64,000 nucleotides of DNA from Bradyrhizobium sp. OK095 (lineage in GTDB: Bacteria; Pseudomonadota; Alphaproteobacteria; Rhizobiales; Xanthobacteraceae): assembly GCF_900109945.1 (NCBI RefSeq), contig NZ_FOBX01000001.1, forward strand, positions 558,001-622,000, written 5' to 3'. Of the stretch, positions 1 through 9,805 are shown piece after piece. A model generated the notes under the pieces. That model was given only the letters and a program-made list of their open reading frames with translations, had not been told where the DNA came from and ran no database searches. The position numbers and the translations under genes are program-made. Position 1 is the stretch's first letter. Each line of letters starts with the position of its first letter.

Positions 1-806
1 TCCTGCCAGCGCAGATACTTCGCAGAATTGCCGAACGCCTCGCCGGTCTGCTTCACGTCCGCGCCCATGATCTCATAGGCCTTGGCCTGGTCCTTGGCGA
101 TCATCTCGAGCGACTCGAAATAGCTGTTGGCGAGCGCCTGTGCGGCCTTCGGGTTCTCGGCGAGGAATTTCGGCGTGCAGCCGAACGTGTCCATCACGAT
201 CGGATAGTCCAGCGTGGTCGCGATGATCTTGCCCTTGTCGGGCGCGGCGCGCACGGTCGACAGATACGGCTCGTAGGTCATCGCGGCGTCGTTCTGGCCG
301 GAGACGAAGGCCTGTGCGGCGGCCGCCGGCTCGAGGTTCACGATGGTCACGTCCTTCGTGGTGAGCCCGTTCTTCTTGAGCATCCAGGCCAGCGCGAAAT
401 AGGGCGACGTGCCGGGGGCGGACGCGGCAACCGTCTTGCCCTTCAGGTCCTTGATCGCGGCGAGATCGTTGCGGACAGCCATGCCGTCGGCGCCGTAGCT
501 CTTGTCGAGCTGGAAGATCTGCTTGGTGGCGACGCCGTTGGCGTTCCACGAGATCCAGGTTTCGACGGTCGTCGCCGCGCACTGGACGTCGCCGGAGGCG
601 ATCGCGAGATGGCGATCCTTCTGCGGAATCTTCTTGATGGTAACGTCGAGACCGTTCTTCTTGAAGATGCCGGCCTCCTTCGCCAGCGTCAGCGGCGCGA
701 AGCCGGTCCACCCCGAAATGCCGACGCCGACCTTGACGTCGTCGGCGAGCGCGGGAGTGGACATCGCGAGAGCAATGATTGTCGCAAAAACTTTCGATTT
801 ACGCAT
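1..806 (-). CDS. ABC transporter substrate-binding protein, NitT/TauT (NMT1/SsuA-like) type, 3' end cut off
   Basis: The reading frame opens at an ATG at 806 and runs off the left edge, so the C-terminus is missing. About 268 residues are visible. The N-terminus is a Sec signal peptide (Lys/Arg, hydrophobic stretch, then STPALA before DDVKVGVG), so it is periplasmic. The mature part reads like the NMT1/SsuA/TauA family: GWTGFAPLTLAKE near the start, then KDLKGKTVA and YEPYLS motifs. It lies about 106 nt downstream of hutC on the same strand, so it may be expressed with hutF-hutC. A histidine- or urocanate-related substrate is an inference from position only; the family also binds taurine, sulfonates, nitrate and pyrimidine precursors. 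Confidence 0.82.
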   Translation of the reverse strand, partial: MRKSKVFATIIALAMSTPALADDVKVGVGISGWTGFAPLTLAKEAGIFKKNGLDVTIKKIPQKDRHLAIASGDVQCAATTVETWISWNANGVATKQIFQLDKSYGADGMAVRNDLAAIKDLKGKTVAASAPGTSPYFALAWMLKKNGLTTKDVTIVNLEPAAAAQAFVSGQNDAAMTYEPYLSTVRAAPDKGKIIATTLDYPIVMDTFGCTPKFLAENPKAAQALANSYFESLEMIAKDQAKAYEIMGADVKQTGEAFGNSAKYLRWQ

Positions 807-912
807 GATTGTCGTCCTCTTGCCGATCGATGGATTGACGTCCTGTTGATCCCTGTTGGTCCGTGCGGACCATTGCCCGAAGCGTTGCACGAATTGTGCC
901 GACATTGCTCTC

Positions 913-1641
913 TCAGCCTCCCTTGAATCGGGCGACAAGGCGGTGAGAGTCACCGGGATAAAGCAGACGCACCGCGGTGATCGTGCGTGCGCTGCGCCAG
1001 GTATAGCGGTCGATCACGAGGCAGGGCGCGCCGACGGCGATGTCGAGCACTTCCGCCGTGCGATTATCCGCGACGATGGCGCTGATCGTATGCTCGGCTT
1101 CCGTCCATGGGACATGATGAAGCAGCCACGAGCCGGGCGGATCGCGCGAGAAATCGGCCGTCGCCGCATCCGGCACGGATGACAGATCGATCAGTCGGTC
1201 CTCGACCGCGAAGGGCACGTCGTCGGCACTGTGACGGCAGGCGATCGCGACCACCTTGCCGGCTTTCTTCACGCCAAGACGCTCGCGGTCGGCAGCGGTC
1301 GCCGTGCGTAGCTTGCGATGGATCAGCTCGTAGCCGTAAGCGCGGCCGAGCGCGGTGATCTCGGCGCGGATGTCGGCGATCTTGAGTACGGCCGACTGGT
1401 GTTGCGGTCTGCGCACGAAGGAACCGGCGCGGCGCCGCCGCTCGATCAAATCGGCCTGTGCGAGTTCCGACAGCGCCTTGTTCACGGTCATGCGCGAGCA
1501 GCCGTAGCGCGCGACCAGCTCGTGCTCGAACGGGATGCGATGCCCCGGCGGCCACTCGCCGGTCAGGATGCGTTTTTCAATGTCGGCGCGGATTCGCTTG
1601 TAGAGCGTCGGCTGGTCGGCCGCATCGGTGGCAAGGCTCAT
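913..1641 (-). CDS. hutC: GntR-family histidine utilisation repressor HutC
   Basis: A 242-residue protein with a GntR winged helix at about residues 10-80 (LYKRIRADIEKRILTGEW, then GCSRMTVNKALSELAQADL) and a UTRA ligand-binding domain after it. I chose the ATG at 1641 because it gives the 4-nt ATGA overlap with hutF; the longer open frame upstream lies inside hutF and is low quality. HutC proteins repress hut genes and are released by urocanate or formiminoglutamate (family knowledge). The likely binding site is the palindrome at 3031-3050. Co-transcription with hutF would make it autoregulated. Confidence 0.93.
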   Translation of the reverse strand: MSLATDAADQPTLYKRIRADIEKRILTGEWPPGHRIPFEHELVARYGCSRMTVNKALSELAQADLIERRRRAGSFVRRPQHQSAVLKIADIRAEITALGRAYGYELIHRKLRTATAADRERLGVKKAGKVVAIACRHSADDVPFAVEDRLIDLSSVPDAATADFSRDPPGSWLLHHVPWTEAEHTISAIVADNRTAEVLDIAVGAPCLVIDRYTWRSARTITAVRLLYPGDSHRLVARFKGG

Positions 1642-2996
1642 GCGACGAGCCTCCGTACCGATGCGTTGAAGCGTTCGCGCGCGGACTGGCGCAGCTTGTG
1701 TCGTCCGCCTTCGACCACCTTGTCGCCACCGGCCCAGACGCAGTCGATCACGCCGCTGCCGGCCGCAAAGATCCAACCGTCGATGAGTGCGTCGTGCCTG
1801 CGTCCTGCCAGGGACGGATGCGCGGCGTCGAGCGTGACGATGTCGGCGCGCGCGCCGGGGGCGAGGCCGACCGTCGTTTGCGCCATCGCCCGCGCGCCGC
1901 CCGCAAGGGCATCGTCGAACAGCGTGCGTCCGGTCGAGCGGCCTGCGCCGCCGGACAGCACATTGCGCGCGCGATGCTTGATCCGCTGGCCGTATTCAAG
2001 TTGACGCAACTCGTCTGCGACGCCGACCAGCACGTTGGAATCGGTGCCGACACCGAACAAGCCGCCTGCGTTTAGAAATTCGCGTGCGGGAAAGATGCCG
2101 TCGCCGAGGCTCGCTTCGGTAATGGGGCAGAGGCCTGCGACAGCACCTGTCTTCGCCAATGCGCCAATTTCCTCATCCGTCGTGTGGGTCGCGTGGATGA
2201 TGCACCAGCGCCGGTCGATGGGCGCATGTTCCAGCAGCCATTGCACCGGACGCCGGCCCGACCAGGCCAGGCAATCCTCGACCTCTTTCACCTGCTCGGC
2301 CGCATGGATATGCACCGGCCCGCCATCTGCGAGCGGAATGATGGCCGCGAGCTCGTCTGGCGTCACCGCGCGCAGACTGTGCGGCGCGATGCCGATATTG
2401 GCACCCGACAAGTGTGCAATCGCCCGGCGCGACGCACTTATCAGTTCAGCGAATTGATCGACCGAGCAGATGAAGCGGCGTTGGCCGGCATGTGGTGCCG
2501 CGCCTCCAAATGAGCCATGCGCATAGAAACTCGGCAGCAGTGTCAGCGCGATGCCGGAGGCCTCGGCAGCTTGCGCAATGCGCGCGGCCATTTCGGCGAT
2601 GTCGGCGTAGGGTGAACCGTCGCGATCATGGTGAAGGTAGTGGAATTCGCCGACGCGGGTAAAACCCTGCTCCAGCATCTCGACATAAAGCAGCGTCGCG
2701 ACGGCGGCGACGTCGTCCGGCGTCATGGCGAGGGCGAAGCGATACATCGTCTCGCGCCAGGTCCAGAAGGTGTCGGTGCTGCCGCCACGCATCTCGGCCA
2801 GCCCTGCCATGCCGCGTTGGAAGGCGTGGCTGTGCAGGCTTGCAAGTCCCGGAAGCGCGATACAGTGGCGCTCGTCGCCGGCGGCCGGCGCCACGCCCGG
2901 CGTCACCTCCGCGATCGCGCCGGCGGTGACGACCACCTGCACGTCATTGGCCCAGCCCGAGGGCAGGAGCGCGGAAGCGAAATGCAGTCGTGTCAT
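1638..2996 (-). CDS. hutF: Formimidoylglutamate deiminase HutF
   Basis: A 452-residue amidohydrolase-superfamily enzyme. It converts N-formimidoyl-L-glutamate to N-formyl-L-glutamate and ammonia, the branch of histidine breakdown that ends in formate plus glutamate. Metal-site motifs are visible: LHSHAFQRG near residue 55, VHIHAAEQ near 230, CIIHATHTT near 265 and GVGTDSNV near 318. Length fits the HutF family. It is the first gene of the leftward hutFC unit and diverges from hutI across 85 nt that hold the operator. The next enzyme, HutG (N-formylglutamate deformylase), is not in the window. Confidence 0.94.
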   Translation of the reverse strand: MTRLHFASALLPSGWANDVQVVVTAGAIAEVTPGVAPAAGDERHCIALPGLASLHSHAFQRGMAGLAEMRGGSTDTFWTWRETMYRFALAMTPDDVAAVATLLYVEMLEQGFTRVGEFHYLHHDRDGSPYADIAEMAARIAQAAEASGIALTLLPSFYAHGSFGGAAPHAGQRRFICSVDQFAELISASRRAIAHLSGANIGIAPHSLRAVTPDELAAIIPLADGGPVHIHAAEQVKEVEDCLAWSGRRPVQWLLEHAPIDRRWCIIHATHTTDEEIGALAKTGAVAGLCPITEASLGDGIFPAREFLNAGGLFGVGTDSNVLVGVADELRQLEYGQRIKHRARNVLSGGAGRSTGRTLFDDALAGGARAMAQTTVGLAPGARADIVTLDAAHPSLAGRRHDALIDGWIFAAGSGVIDCVWAGGDKVVEGGRHKLRQSARERFNASVRRLVA

Positions 2997-3030
2997 GTTT
3001 CCATGCCGGCTGGACAGAACCGGCCCACGA

Positions 3031-3050
3031 TTATATGTCTAGACATATAA
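3031..3050. promoter_or_regulatory. Probable HutC operator, perfect 20-bp palindrome
   Basis: TTATATGTCTAGACATATAA is its own reverse complement over all 20 bases and lies in the 85-nt gap between divergent hutF and hutI. The centre GTCTAGAC fits the GT-x-TA-x-AC pattern of GntR/HutC-family operators. One site placed here could control both transcripts. Binding by HutC is inferred from position and symmetry. Confidence 0.8.
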
Positions 3051-3081
3051 GTCAAGCATCCCACGGCGAAGGGAGACCTTC

Positions 3082-4296
3082 ATGGCAGAGCGCTTCGACC
3101 GGATCTGGCACAATGCCCACCTCGCGACGATGCGGGCCGACCGTCCCGATCTCGGCGAGATCGAGCGCGGCCTGATCGCTGCGCGTGGCGGCCACATCGT
3201 CTATGCGGGTGCGGAGGCGGATTTTCCTGTTGATGCGGACGCGATCAAGCGGATCGATTGCGAGGGACGCTGGATCACGCCGGGCCTCGTCGACTGTCAC
3301 ACTCATCTCGTCTATGGCGGTAACCGCGCGCACGAATTCGAGCTGCGCCTGAAGGGCGCGAGCTACGAAGAAATCGCGCGTGCCGGCGGCGGCATCGTCT
3401 CAACGGTGGCCGCGACGCGCAAGGCGAGCGAGGCCGAGCTCACGGCACACGCGCTGCCGCGGCTCGATGCGCTGATCGGCGAGGGCGCGACCACGGTCGA
3501 GATCAAGTCCGGCTATGGCCTCGATACCGAGACCGAGATGCGGCAGCTTGCGGCCGCGCGCAGCCTCGGCCGTCAGCGGCCGGTTGCGATCCGCACGTCC
3601 TTCCTGGGCGCGCATGCGCTGCCCGCCGAGGCGCAGGGCGACAAGGATCGCTACATCGATCTCGTCTGCCGGGAGATGCTGCCCGCGGTGGCAAGGGCGG
3701 GTCTTGCTGATGCCGCGGATGCTTTCATGGAGGGCATCGCATTCTCGGCCGAGCAGACGGCGCTTGTGTTCGAGACGGCGAAGGGGCTCGGGCTGCCGGT
3801 CAAGCTTCATGCCGACCAGCTGTCGAATCTCGGCGGCGCTGCGCTCGCCGCAAAATTCTCCGCGCTGTCAGCCGATCATTTGGAGCATACCGACGAAGCC
3901 GGCGCCGCCGCGATGGCCAAGGCCGGAACGGTCGCCGTGCTGCTGCCCGGCGCCTTCTACTTCATTCGCGAGACGCAGAAGCCGCCGGTCGAGGCGTTCC
4001 GCAAGCACGGCGTTCCCATGGCGCTTGCGACCGACTGCAATCCCGGCAGCTCGCCGCTGACCTCGCTCCTGCTCGCAATGAACATGGGCGCGACGTTGTT
4101 CCGGATGACTGTGGCCGAATGCCTCGCCGGCGTTACCCGTGAAGGCGCGCGCGCGCTTGGTGTGCTCGATGAGACCGGCACGCTGGAGGCCGGAAAATGG
4201 TGCGATCTCGCGATCTGGGACATCGGGCGTCCCGCCGAGCTCGTCTACCGCATCGGCTTCAATCCGCTGTATCGGCGGGTGTGGAGGGGACAATGA
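3082..4296 (+). CDS. hutI: Imidazolonepropionase HutI
   Basis: A 404-residue metal-dependent amidohydrolase that opens 4-imidazolone-5-propionate to N-formimidoyl-L-glutamate, the third step of histidine degradation. Motifs: [13 protein letters not shown] near residue 72 (HxH metal pair), KLHADQLSN near 243, [10 protein letters not shown] near 266 and [10 protein letters not shown] near 316. A purine-rich RBS (GAAGGGA) precedes the ATG. It is the first gene of the rightward hutIHU operon, and its TGA overlaps the hutH ATG by 4 nt. Confidence 0.96.
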   Translation: MAERFDRIWHNAHLATMRADRPDLGEIERGLIAARGGHIVYAGAEADFPVDADAIKRIDCEGRWITPGLVDCHTHLVYGGNRAHEFELRLKGASYEEIARAGGGIVSTVAATRKASEAELTAHALPRLDALIGEGATTVEIKSGYGLDTETEMRQLAAARSLGRQRPVAIRTSFLGAHALPAEAQGDKDRYIDLVCREMLPAVARAGLADAADAFMEGIAFSAEQTALVFETAKGLGLPVKLHADQLSNLGGAALAAKFSALSADHLEHTDEAGAAAMAKAGTVAVLLPGAFYFIRETQKPPVEAFRKHGVPMALATDCNPGSSPLTSLLLAMNMGATLFRMTVAECLAGVTREGARALGVLDETGTLEAGKWCDLAIWDIGRPAELVYRIGFNPLYRRVWRGQ

Positions 4297-5852
4297 CGGA
4301 GCAGGGCGCAGCGATCGTCGTCAAACCGGGAACGGTCGACCTCGATGATCTCGCACGCGTGCTCGAAGGTGCTTCTGTCGTTCTCGATCCGTCGTTCTGG
4401 CCGCGCGTCGAAGCGGCCGCGGAGATCGTTGCAAAGGCGGCGCGAGCCGATATCCCCGTCTACGGCATCAACACCGGCTTTGGAAAGCTCGCGTCAAAAC
4501 GCATTCCGCCCGATCAGACCACGCTGCTCCAGCGCAACCTCATCGTCTCGCATTGCTGCGGCGTTGGTCCGGCAACGCCGGAGCCGATCGTCCGCCTGAT
4601 GATAGCGCTGAAGATCATCTCGCTCGGGCGTGGGGCCTCCGGCGTGCGGCGCGATGTGATCGAGAATCTGCAAGGGATGCTGGCGCGGAACGTTTATCCG
4701 CTGGTGCCGCAGCAGGGTTCGGTCGGCGCCTCCGGCGATCTCGCACCGCTCGCGCATATGACGGCGGTGATGATCGGCGAAGGGCAAGCGATTGTCGACG
4801 GCAAAACCGTATCCGGCGCTGAGGCGCTATCGGCCGCAGGCCTTGCGCCGCTGACGCTGGGCCCCAAGGAGGGGCTCGCGCTGATCAACGGCACGCAGTT
4901 CTCGACCGCCTATGCCATCTCCGGCGTGCTGCGCGCCTTTGGCCTCGCGCGCGCTGCGCTCGTGACCGGCGCGCTGTCGGTCGACGCGGCGATGGCGTCG
5001 ACGGCGCCGTTCCGTCCCGAAATCCAGGCGCTGCGCGGCCACGCCGGGCAGATCGCGGCGGCCGCAACGCTGACCGCGCTGCTCGACGGCAGCGACATCC
5101 GTCTGTCGCATCTTGAAGGCGATGAGCGCGTGCAGGATCCTTATTGTTTGCGTTGTCAGCCGCAGGTCGCAGGCGCGGCGCTGGATCTGATCATTCAGGC
5201 CGCGCGCACGCTGATCGTCGAAGCCAATGCGGTCACTGACAATCCGCTGGTGCTGGTCGAAACCGGCGAGATCGTCTCCGGCGGCAATTTTCACGCGGAA
5301 CCGGTGGCCTTTGCCGCCGACGCCATCGCGCTGGCCTTGTCGGAGATCGGCGCGATCAGCGAGCGGCGGATCGCGACGCTGGTCGATCCTGCGCTCAATT
5401 TCGGTCTGCCGCCGTTCCTCACGCCCGACCCCGGCATCAATTCCGGCTTCATGATCGCCGAGGTGACGGCGGCCGCGCTCTATGCCGAGAACAAGCAGCG
5501 CGCGGCCGCCTGCTCGATCGACTCGACGCCGACCAGCGCCAACCAGGAAGACCATGTCTCGATGGCCGCGCATGCTGCGCGACGGCTGTCCGACATGGCC
5601 GACAATCTCGCCTCGATCCTCGGCATCGAGCTATTGGTTGCAGCGCAGGGCATCACGTTGCGCGCGCCGCACGCGACGAGCGCGGCGCTCGTTGCGGTCA
5701 TCGCTCTACTTCGCGAGCAAGTACCAGCGCTCGGCGCCGACCGCTACATGGCCGGCGATCTCGCCAAGGCCGCCGCGCTCGTCGAGGCCGCCGCATTGCC
5801 GGCTGCGGCGATCGCTGCACTTCCATCCGATCCGTTTCCAAAACTTGACTGA
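4293..5852 (+). CDS. hutH: Histidine ammonia-lyase HutH
   Basis: A 519-residue lyase that deaminates L-histidine to trans-urocanate, the entry step of the pathway. The Ala-Ser-Gly triplet that cyclises into the MIO electrophile is at residues 146-148 within [15 protein letters not shown]. The early conserved [10 protein letters not shown] and late [10 protein letters not shown] motifs are also present. The ATG at 4293 gives an ATGA overlap with hutI, so the longer upstream frame is not used. Confidence 0.97.
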   Translation: MTEQGAAIVVKPGTVDLDDLARVLEGASVVLDPSFWPRVEAAAEIVAKAARADIPVYGINTGFGKLASKRIPPDQTTLLQRNLIVSHCCGVGPATPEPIVRLMIALKIISLGRGASGVRRDVIENLQGMLARNVYPLVPQQGSVGASGDLAPLAHMTAVMIGEGQAIVDGKTVSGAEALSAAGLAPLTLGPKEGLALINGTQFSTAYAISGVLRAFGLARAALVTGALSVDAAMASTAPFRPEIQALRGHAGQIAAAATLTALLDGSDIRLSHLEGDERVQDPYCLRCQPQVAGAALDLIIQAARTLIVEANAVTDNPLVLVETGEIVSGGNFHAEPVAFAADAIALALSEIGAISERRIATLVDPALNFGLPPFLTPDPGINSGFMIAEVTAAALYAENKQRAAACSIDSTPTSANQEDHVSMAAHAARRLSDMADNLASILGIELLVAAQGITLRAPHATSAALVAVIALLREQVPALGADRYMAGDLAKAAALVEAAALPAAAIAALPSDPFPKLD

Positions 5853-5879
5853 ACAAGACTTGACTAAGGGGTGTTCCGC

Positions 5880-7550
5880 ATGAACCGCCGACTGGACAAC
5901 GACCGTACCATCCGCGCCCCCCGCGGCAGCGAGATCAGCGCCAAGAGCTGGCTGACGGAAGCGCCGCTCCGCATGCTGATGAACAATCTCGATCCTGATG
6001 TCGCGGAGCGCCCGAGCGAACTCGTGGTCTATGGCGGCATCGGCCGCGCCGCGCGCGACTGGGAGAGCTTTGACCGGATCACCGCGGCGTTGCGCAAGCT
6101 CGAAGCTGACGAGACCTTGCTGGTCCAGTCCGGCAAGCCGGTCGGCGTGTTCCGCACCCATGCCGATGCCCCGCGTGTGCTGATCGCCAACTCCAACATC
6201 GTGCCGCATTGGGCCACGCTCGATCATTTCAACGAGCTCGATCGCCTGGGCCTGATGATGTACGGCCAGATGACCGCGGGCTCGTGGATTTATATCGGCA
6301 GTCAGGGCATCGTGCAGGGCACTTACGAAACCTTCGTTGAAATCGGCCGTCGCCATTATGGCGGCAGCCTTGCGGGTAAATGGATTCTCACCGCCGGTCT
6401 CGGTGGCATGGGCGGCGCGCAGCCGCTGGCCGCGACCATGGCCGGTGCTTCGATGCTCGCGGTCGAATGCCAGCCGAGCCGCATCGAGATGCGGCTGCGT
6501 ACCGGTTATCTCGACCGGCAGGCCGCAACGCTCGATGAAGCGCTGGCCATCATGGAAGAGGCCGCGAAGACTAAGGAGGCGGTTTCGGTCGGCCTGCTCG
6601 GCAATGCCGCCGATATTTTTCCGGAACTGGTGCGCCGCGGCGTCAAGCCCGACATCGTCACCGACCAGACCAGCGCGCATGATCCGATCAACGGCTATTT
6701 GCCGAAGGGCTGGACGCTCTCCGAGTGGGAGACGAAGCGCGCCGCCGATCCGAAGGCGGTCGAGCGCGCATCGAAGATTTCGATGGTCGAGCACGTCCAG
6801 GCGATGCTGGATTTTCATGCGCAGGGCATCCCCACGCTCGATTACGGCAACAACATCCGCCAGATGGCGCAGGACATGGGCCTGAAGAACGCGTTCGATT
6901 TCCCGGGCTTCGTTCCCGCCTATATCCGCCCGCTCTTCTGCCGTGGCGTTGGGCCGTTCCGCTGGGCTGCGCTGTCGGGCGATCCCGAAGATATTTTCAA
7001 GACCGACGCCAAGGTGAAGGAGCTGATGCCTGACGACAAGCATCTGCACAATTGGCTCGACATGGCCAGGGAGCGCATCAAGTTCCAGGGCCTGCCGGCG
7101 CGGATCTGCTGGGTTGGCCTCGGCGATCGTGATCGCCTCGGTCTTGCCTTCAACGAGATGGTCGCGCGCGGCGAATTGAAGGCGCCGATCGTGATTGGGC
7201 GCGATCATCTCGACAGCGGCTCTGTGGCAAGCCCCAACCGCGAGACCGAGGCGATGAAGGACGGGTCGGACGCCGTGTCCGACTGGCCCTTGCTCAACGC
7301 GCTGCTCAACTGCGCCAGCGGCGCGACCTGGGTCTCGTTGCATCATGGCGGCGGCGTCGGCATCGGCTATTCGCAGCATGCCGGCATGGTGATCGTGGCC
7401 GACGGCACGCCGGAGGCGGCGAAGCGGATCGCGCGCGTGCTGTGGAATGATCCCGCCAGCGGCGTCATGCGCCACGCTGATGCGGGCTATGAGACCGCGA
7501 TCGACTGCGCGCGTGACAAGGGGCTCGATCTGCCGAGCCTGCCGAAGTAG
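5880..7550 (+). CDS. hutU: Urocanate hydratase HutU
   Basis: A 556-residue NAD+-dependent urocanase that hydrates urocanate to imidazolonepropionate. Typical stretches are seen: [36 protein letters not shown] (nucleotide binding) and the conserved Cys region [22 protein letters not shown] at 5871 is in frame, but AAGGGG at 5866-5871 sits 8 nt before the ATG at 5880, so that ATG is preferred. It is last in hutIHU, and its stop directly abuts the stop of the convergent TetR gene. Confidence 0.96.
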   Translation: MNRRLDNDRTIRAPRGSEISAKSWLTEAPLRMLMNNLDPDVAERPSELVVYGGIGRAARDWESFDRITAALRKLEADETLLVQSGKPVGVFRTHADAPRVLIANSNIVPHWATLDHFNELDRLGLMMYGQMTAGSWIYIGSQGIVQGTYETFVEIGRRHYGGSLAGKWILTAGLGGMGGAQPLAATMAGASMLAVECQPSRIEMRLRTGYLDRQAATLDEALAIMEEAAKTKEAVSVGLLGNAADIFPELVRRGVKPDIVTDQTSAHDPINGYLPKGWTLSEWETKRAADPKAVERASKISMVEHVQAMLDFHAQGIPTLDYGNNIRQMAQDMGLKNAFDFPGFVPAYIRPLFCRGVGPFRWAALSGDPEDIFKTDAKVKELMPDDKHLHNWLDMARERIKFQGLPARICWVGLGDRDRLGLAFNEMVARGELKAPIVIGRDHLDSGSVASPNRETEAMKDGSDAVSDWPLLNALLNCASGATWVSLHHGGGVGIGYSQHAGMVIVADGTPEAAKRIARVLWNDPASGVMRHADAGYETAIDCARDKGLDLPSLPK

Positions 7551-8255
7551 CTAGCCGCTCACTACGAGCTTCGGCATTGTCGTCTTCGCGCCGTCCATGA
7601 ACGTCTGGACGGCGTCGCGGACGATCGCGTCGAGATCGGGCGGGATCGGCGTCTCGTAGATGAATTTGCGGATCGCGAGATAAAAGATGCGACCGTGCAG
7701 GCCCCAGAGCAGCTCGGTCTCGCGCTCGCTCAGCGGATGGGCCTTCGCATCGGGCAGCTTCAAATCGTGGCGCAGCTCGGCTGCCGCGGGCTCGATGATT
7801 TCGCGCCTGACGATGTCGAGATAGCGGCCGGTGATACCGAACGACTTCATGCCAGAGAACACGAAAATCCGCACCCAATTGTACTCGAACACGCGTTCGA
7901 CATAATCGAGATAGAAACGCGTCAGCCGCGCCTCCAGCGGCAGCGAGCGGTCGCGGATCATCGGGCCCCAATCAGGCGACCAGCGGCTGAGATAGACCTC
8001 CTGGTAGACGCGCTCGATCAGCGCTTCCTTGCTGGGGAAGTGGCGATAGATCGCCGAATGCGTGATGCCCATCCGCTTGGCGAGTTCGCGGGTCTGGCCC
8101 TCGAAGCCGCGCTCGGCAAAGAAGCGGATCGCCTCGTCGACGATCGCGCGCTCGCGATCGGCCGCGCGCATGTTGCGGCGCTTTGGCGCGGACTTGCTGC
8201 CTGTCCCGGTCCGTCGAACCGGTCGCTTCGCCGTTTTCTGCGTCTTCTTCGCCAT
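7551..8255 (-). CDS. TetR-family transcriptional regulator
   Basis: About 234 residues from the ATG at 8255. The N-terminal tail is Lys/Arg-rich, followed by a TetR helix-turn-helix (RAIVDEAIRFFAERGFEG, then MGITHSAIYRHFPSKEAL) and a helical ligand domain. The start is uncertain: ATGs at 8303 and 8321 are also in frame and none has a clear RBS. It is divergent from the molybdenum hydroxylase genes, with two operator-like sites between them, so it probably represses both itself and the rightward operon until an inducer binds. The inducer is unknown. Confidence 0.88.
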   Translation of the reverse strand: MAKKTQKTAKRPVRRTGTGSKSAPKRRNMRAADRERAIVDEAIRFFAERGFEGQTRELAKRMGITHSAIYRHFPSKEALIERVYQEVYLSRWSPDWGPMIRDRSLPLEARLTRFYLDYVERVFEYNWVRIFVFSGMKSFGITGRYLDIVRREIIEPAAAELRHDLKLPDAKAHPLSERETELLWGLHGRIFYLAIRKFIYETPIPPDLDAIVRDAVQTFMDGAKTTMPKLVVSG

Positions 8256-8306
8256 TTTGCCGTGAATCGCGATCCCTTTTGCCTTCTTAGCCCAAAGGAG
8301 CATTTG

Positions 8307-8320
8307 TGACCAAATGGTCA
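8307..8320. promoter_or_regulatory. TetR operator candidate, site 1
   Basis: TGACCAAATGGTCA has perfect TGACC/GGTCA arms around a 4-nt centre. It lies next to the possible starts of the TetR gene, between it and the divergent hydroxylase operon. Binding by the neighbouring TetR protein is inferred. Confidence 0.65.
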
Positions 8321-8360
8321 TTTCTTGTTGACCGTCCCCAGGCGGCATGTCAGGGTTTTG

Positions 8361-8374
8361 AGACCAGATGGTTA
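8361..8374. promoter_or_regulatory. TetR operator candidate, site 2
   Basis: AGACCAGATGGTTA matches site 1 at 11 of 14 positions and keeps both GACC-type half sites. It is 54 bp from site 1, about five helical turns, and about 50 nt upstream of the hydroxylase FAD-subunit start. Confidence 0.58.
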
Positions 8375-8423
8375 CAAATCTGGCGTCCAGGCTGATGAGC
8401 CGATGGATATTGAGGAAACGGCG

Positions 8424-9284
8424 GTGAAGGCGAGGGCTTTCAGCTATTTTCGTGCGGCGACGATCGACCAGGCGCTGGATGCCCATGCGCGCGCTGGCGA
8501 TGACGCGCGCTTCATTGCCGGGGGCCAGAGCCTCGTGCCGGCGTTGTCGCTGCGGCTGCAGGCACCACGGCTGCTGATCGACATCACCCATATTGACGAG
8601 ATGCGCGGCGTCAGGCGCGAAGGCGGTTATTTGCGCATCGGTGCGTTGACGCGCCATTGCGAGATGCTGAGCGAGCCGCTGGTCGCCGAGTTCGCGCCGC
8701 TGCTGCATGCTGCGGCCCCCTTCGTTGCCCATCCCGCGATCCGCAACCGCGGCACGTTCGGCGGCAGCGTCGCGCTGGCCGATCCGGCTTCCGAATTTCC
8801 GGCCATGACGCTGGCGCTCGACGCCGAGATCGAGATCGTGGGCCCCACAGGCCGCCGACGCGTCAAGGCCGACGACTTCTTCCTCGATTTGTTCGAGACC
8901 GCCTTGCAGCCGGGTGAGTTGATTACCGCGATCTACGTCCCCCTGTTCAAGGCCGACCAGCGCTTTGCGTTCGACGAGCTGGCGCGACGGCGCGGGGATT
9001 ACGCGATGGTTGGGTGCGGGATCATGGCGACCTGTGCGGGCGATCGCATCAACGACATCCGCATCTCCTTCTTCTCCGTGGGGAATACGCCGACGCGAGT
9101 GAAGGGCGCTGAGGCAACCCTGATCGGCTCGAGCCTGGATGCGGAACGTATCGCCGCTGCGCAAGCCGCGCTCGAAGGCGATCTCGCGCCGCCCGACAGC
9201 GACGAGGTGCCGCCGGCGATGCGGCTGCATCTTGCCCGCGTGCTGCTCGGACGCCTGCTCGGACGTCTCGGTGAGAGCGCATGA
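8424..9284 (+). CDS. Molybdenum hydroxylase FAD-binding (medium) subunit, CoxM/XdhB-like
   Basis: About 286 residues. The FAD-binding PCMH-type fold shows AGGQSLVPALSLR near the N-terminus, the flavin-contact stretch HPAIRNRGTFGGSVALADPASE and a C-terminal CO-dehydrogenase-flavoprotein domain (RRGDYAMVG). GTG at 8424 is preferred because GAGG lies 8 nt upstream and VKARAFSYF matches the usual family start; ATG 8403 is an alternative. It passes electrons from the Fe-S subunit to its acceptor. The gene overlaps the next by 4 nt. Substrate is unknown. Confidence 0.9.
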   Translation: MKARAFSYFRAATIDQALDAHARAGDDARFIAGGQSLVPALSLRLQAPRLLIDITHIDEMRGVRREGGYLRIGALTRHCEMLSEPLVAEFAPLLHAAAPFVAHPAIRNRGTFGGSVALADPASEFPAMTLALDAEIEIVGPTGRRRVKADDFFLDLFETALQPGELITAIYVPLFKADQRFAFDELARRRGDYAMVGCGIMATCAGDRINDIRISFFSVGNTPTRVKGAEATLIGSSLDAERIAAAQAALEGDLAPPDSDEVPPAMRLHLARVLLGRLLGRLGESA

Positions 9285-9805
9285 GCGGTTTTGACGAAAT
9301 CGTTCTGGATGACGCGGACGAGACCGTGCGGGTCCGCTTTGTCGTCAATGGCCGCAAGGTCGCTTGCGAGGTTGCACCGCGGGAGACGCTGGTCGATTGC
9401 CTGCGCAACGCGCTTGAGTTGACCGGCACGCACGCCGGCTGTGAGATGGGTGCCTGTGGCGCCTGTCTGGTGCAGCTCGACGGCCGCGTAGTTCATTCCT
9501 GCCTGATGTTCGCGGTACAGGCCGATGGTGCCAAGATCAACACGATCGAGGGCCTCACCGAGAGTGGCGTGATCGCCGATCTCCAGGCCGAATTCCATCG
9601 CCGCAACGCGCTGCAATGCGGCTTCTGCACGCCCGGTATGTTGGTCAACGCGCACGAGCTGCTCTCGCGGGTGGCGCAGCCGAGCCGTGGCGAGATCCGC
9701 GACGCGCTGTCGGGCAATTACTGCCGCTGCACCGGCTATGAGGCGATCGTCGATGCCATCGACGCCGTTGCCAAGGCGCGCAGCGAAAGCGGAGGCACGA
9801 CATGA
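9281..9805 (+). CDS. Molybdenum hydroxylase 2Fe-2S (small) subunit
   Basis: A 174-residue ferredoxin-like subunit with two 2Fe-2S clusters. The plant-type cluster motif is CEMGACGACLV plus a later Cys (HSCLMF). The second cluster motif is CGFCTPGM followed by CRC (NYCRCTGY). It relays electrons from the Mo cofactor to the FAD subunit. ATGA overlaps at both ends indicate translational coupling within the three-subunit operon. Confidence 0.95.
   Translation: MSGFDEIVLDDADETVRVRFVVNGRKVACEVAPRETLVDCLRNALELTGTHAGCEMGACGACLVQLDGRVVHSCLMFAVQADGAKINTIEGLTESGVIADLQAEFHRRNALQCGFCTPGMLVNAHELLSRVAQPSRGEIRDALSGNYCRCTGYEAIVDAIDAVAKARSESGGTT

Noticed and set aside
5706..7475. 589-codon minus-strand ORF opposite hutU
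   Set aside because: Antisense shadow of an unmistakable urocanase.
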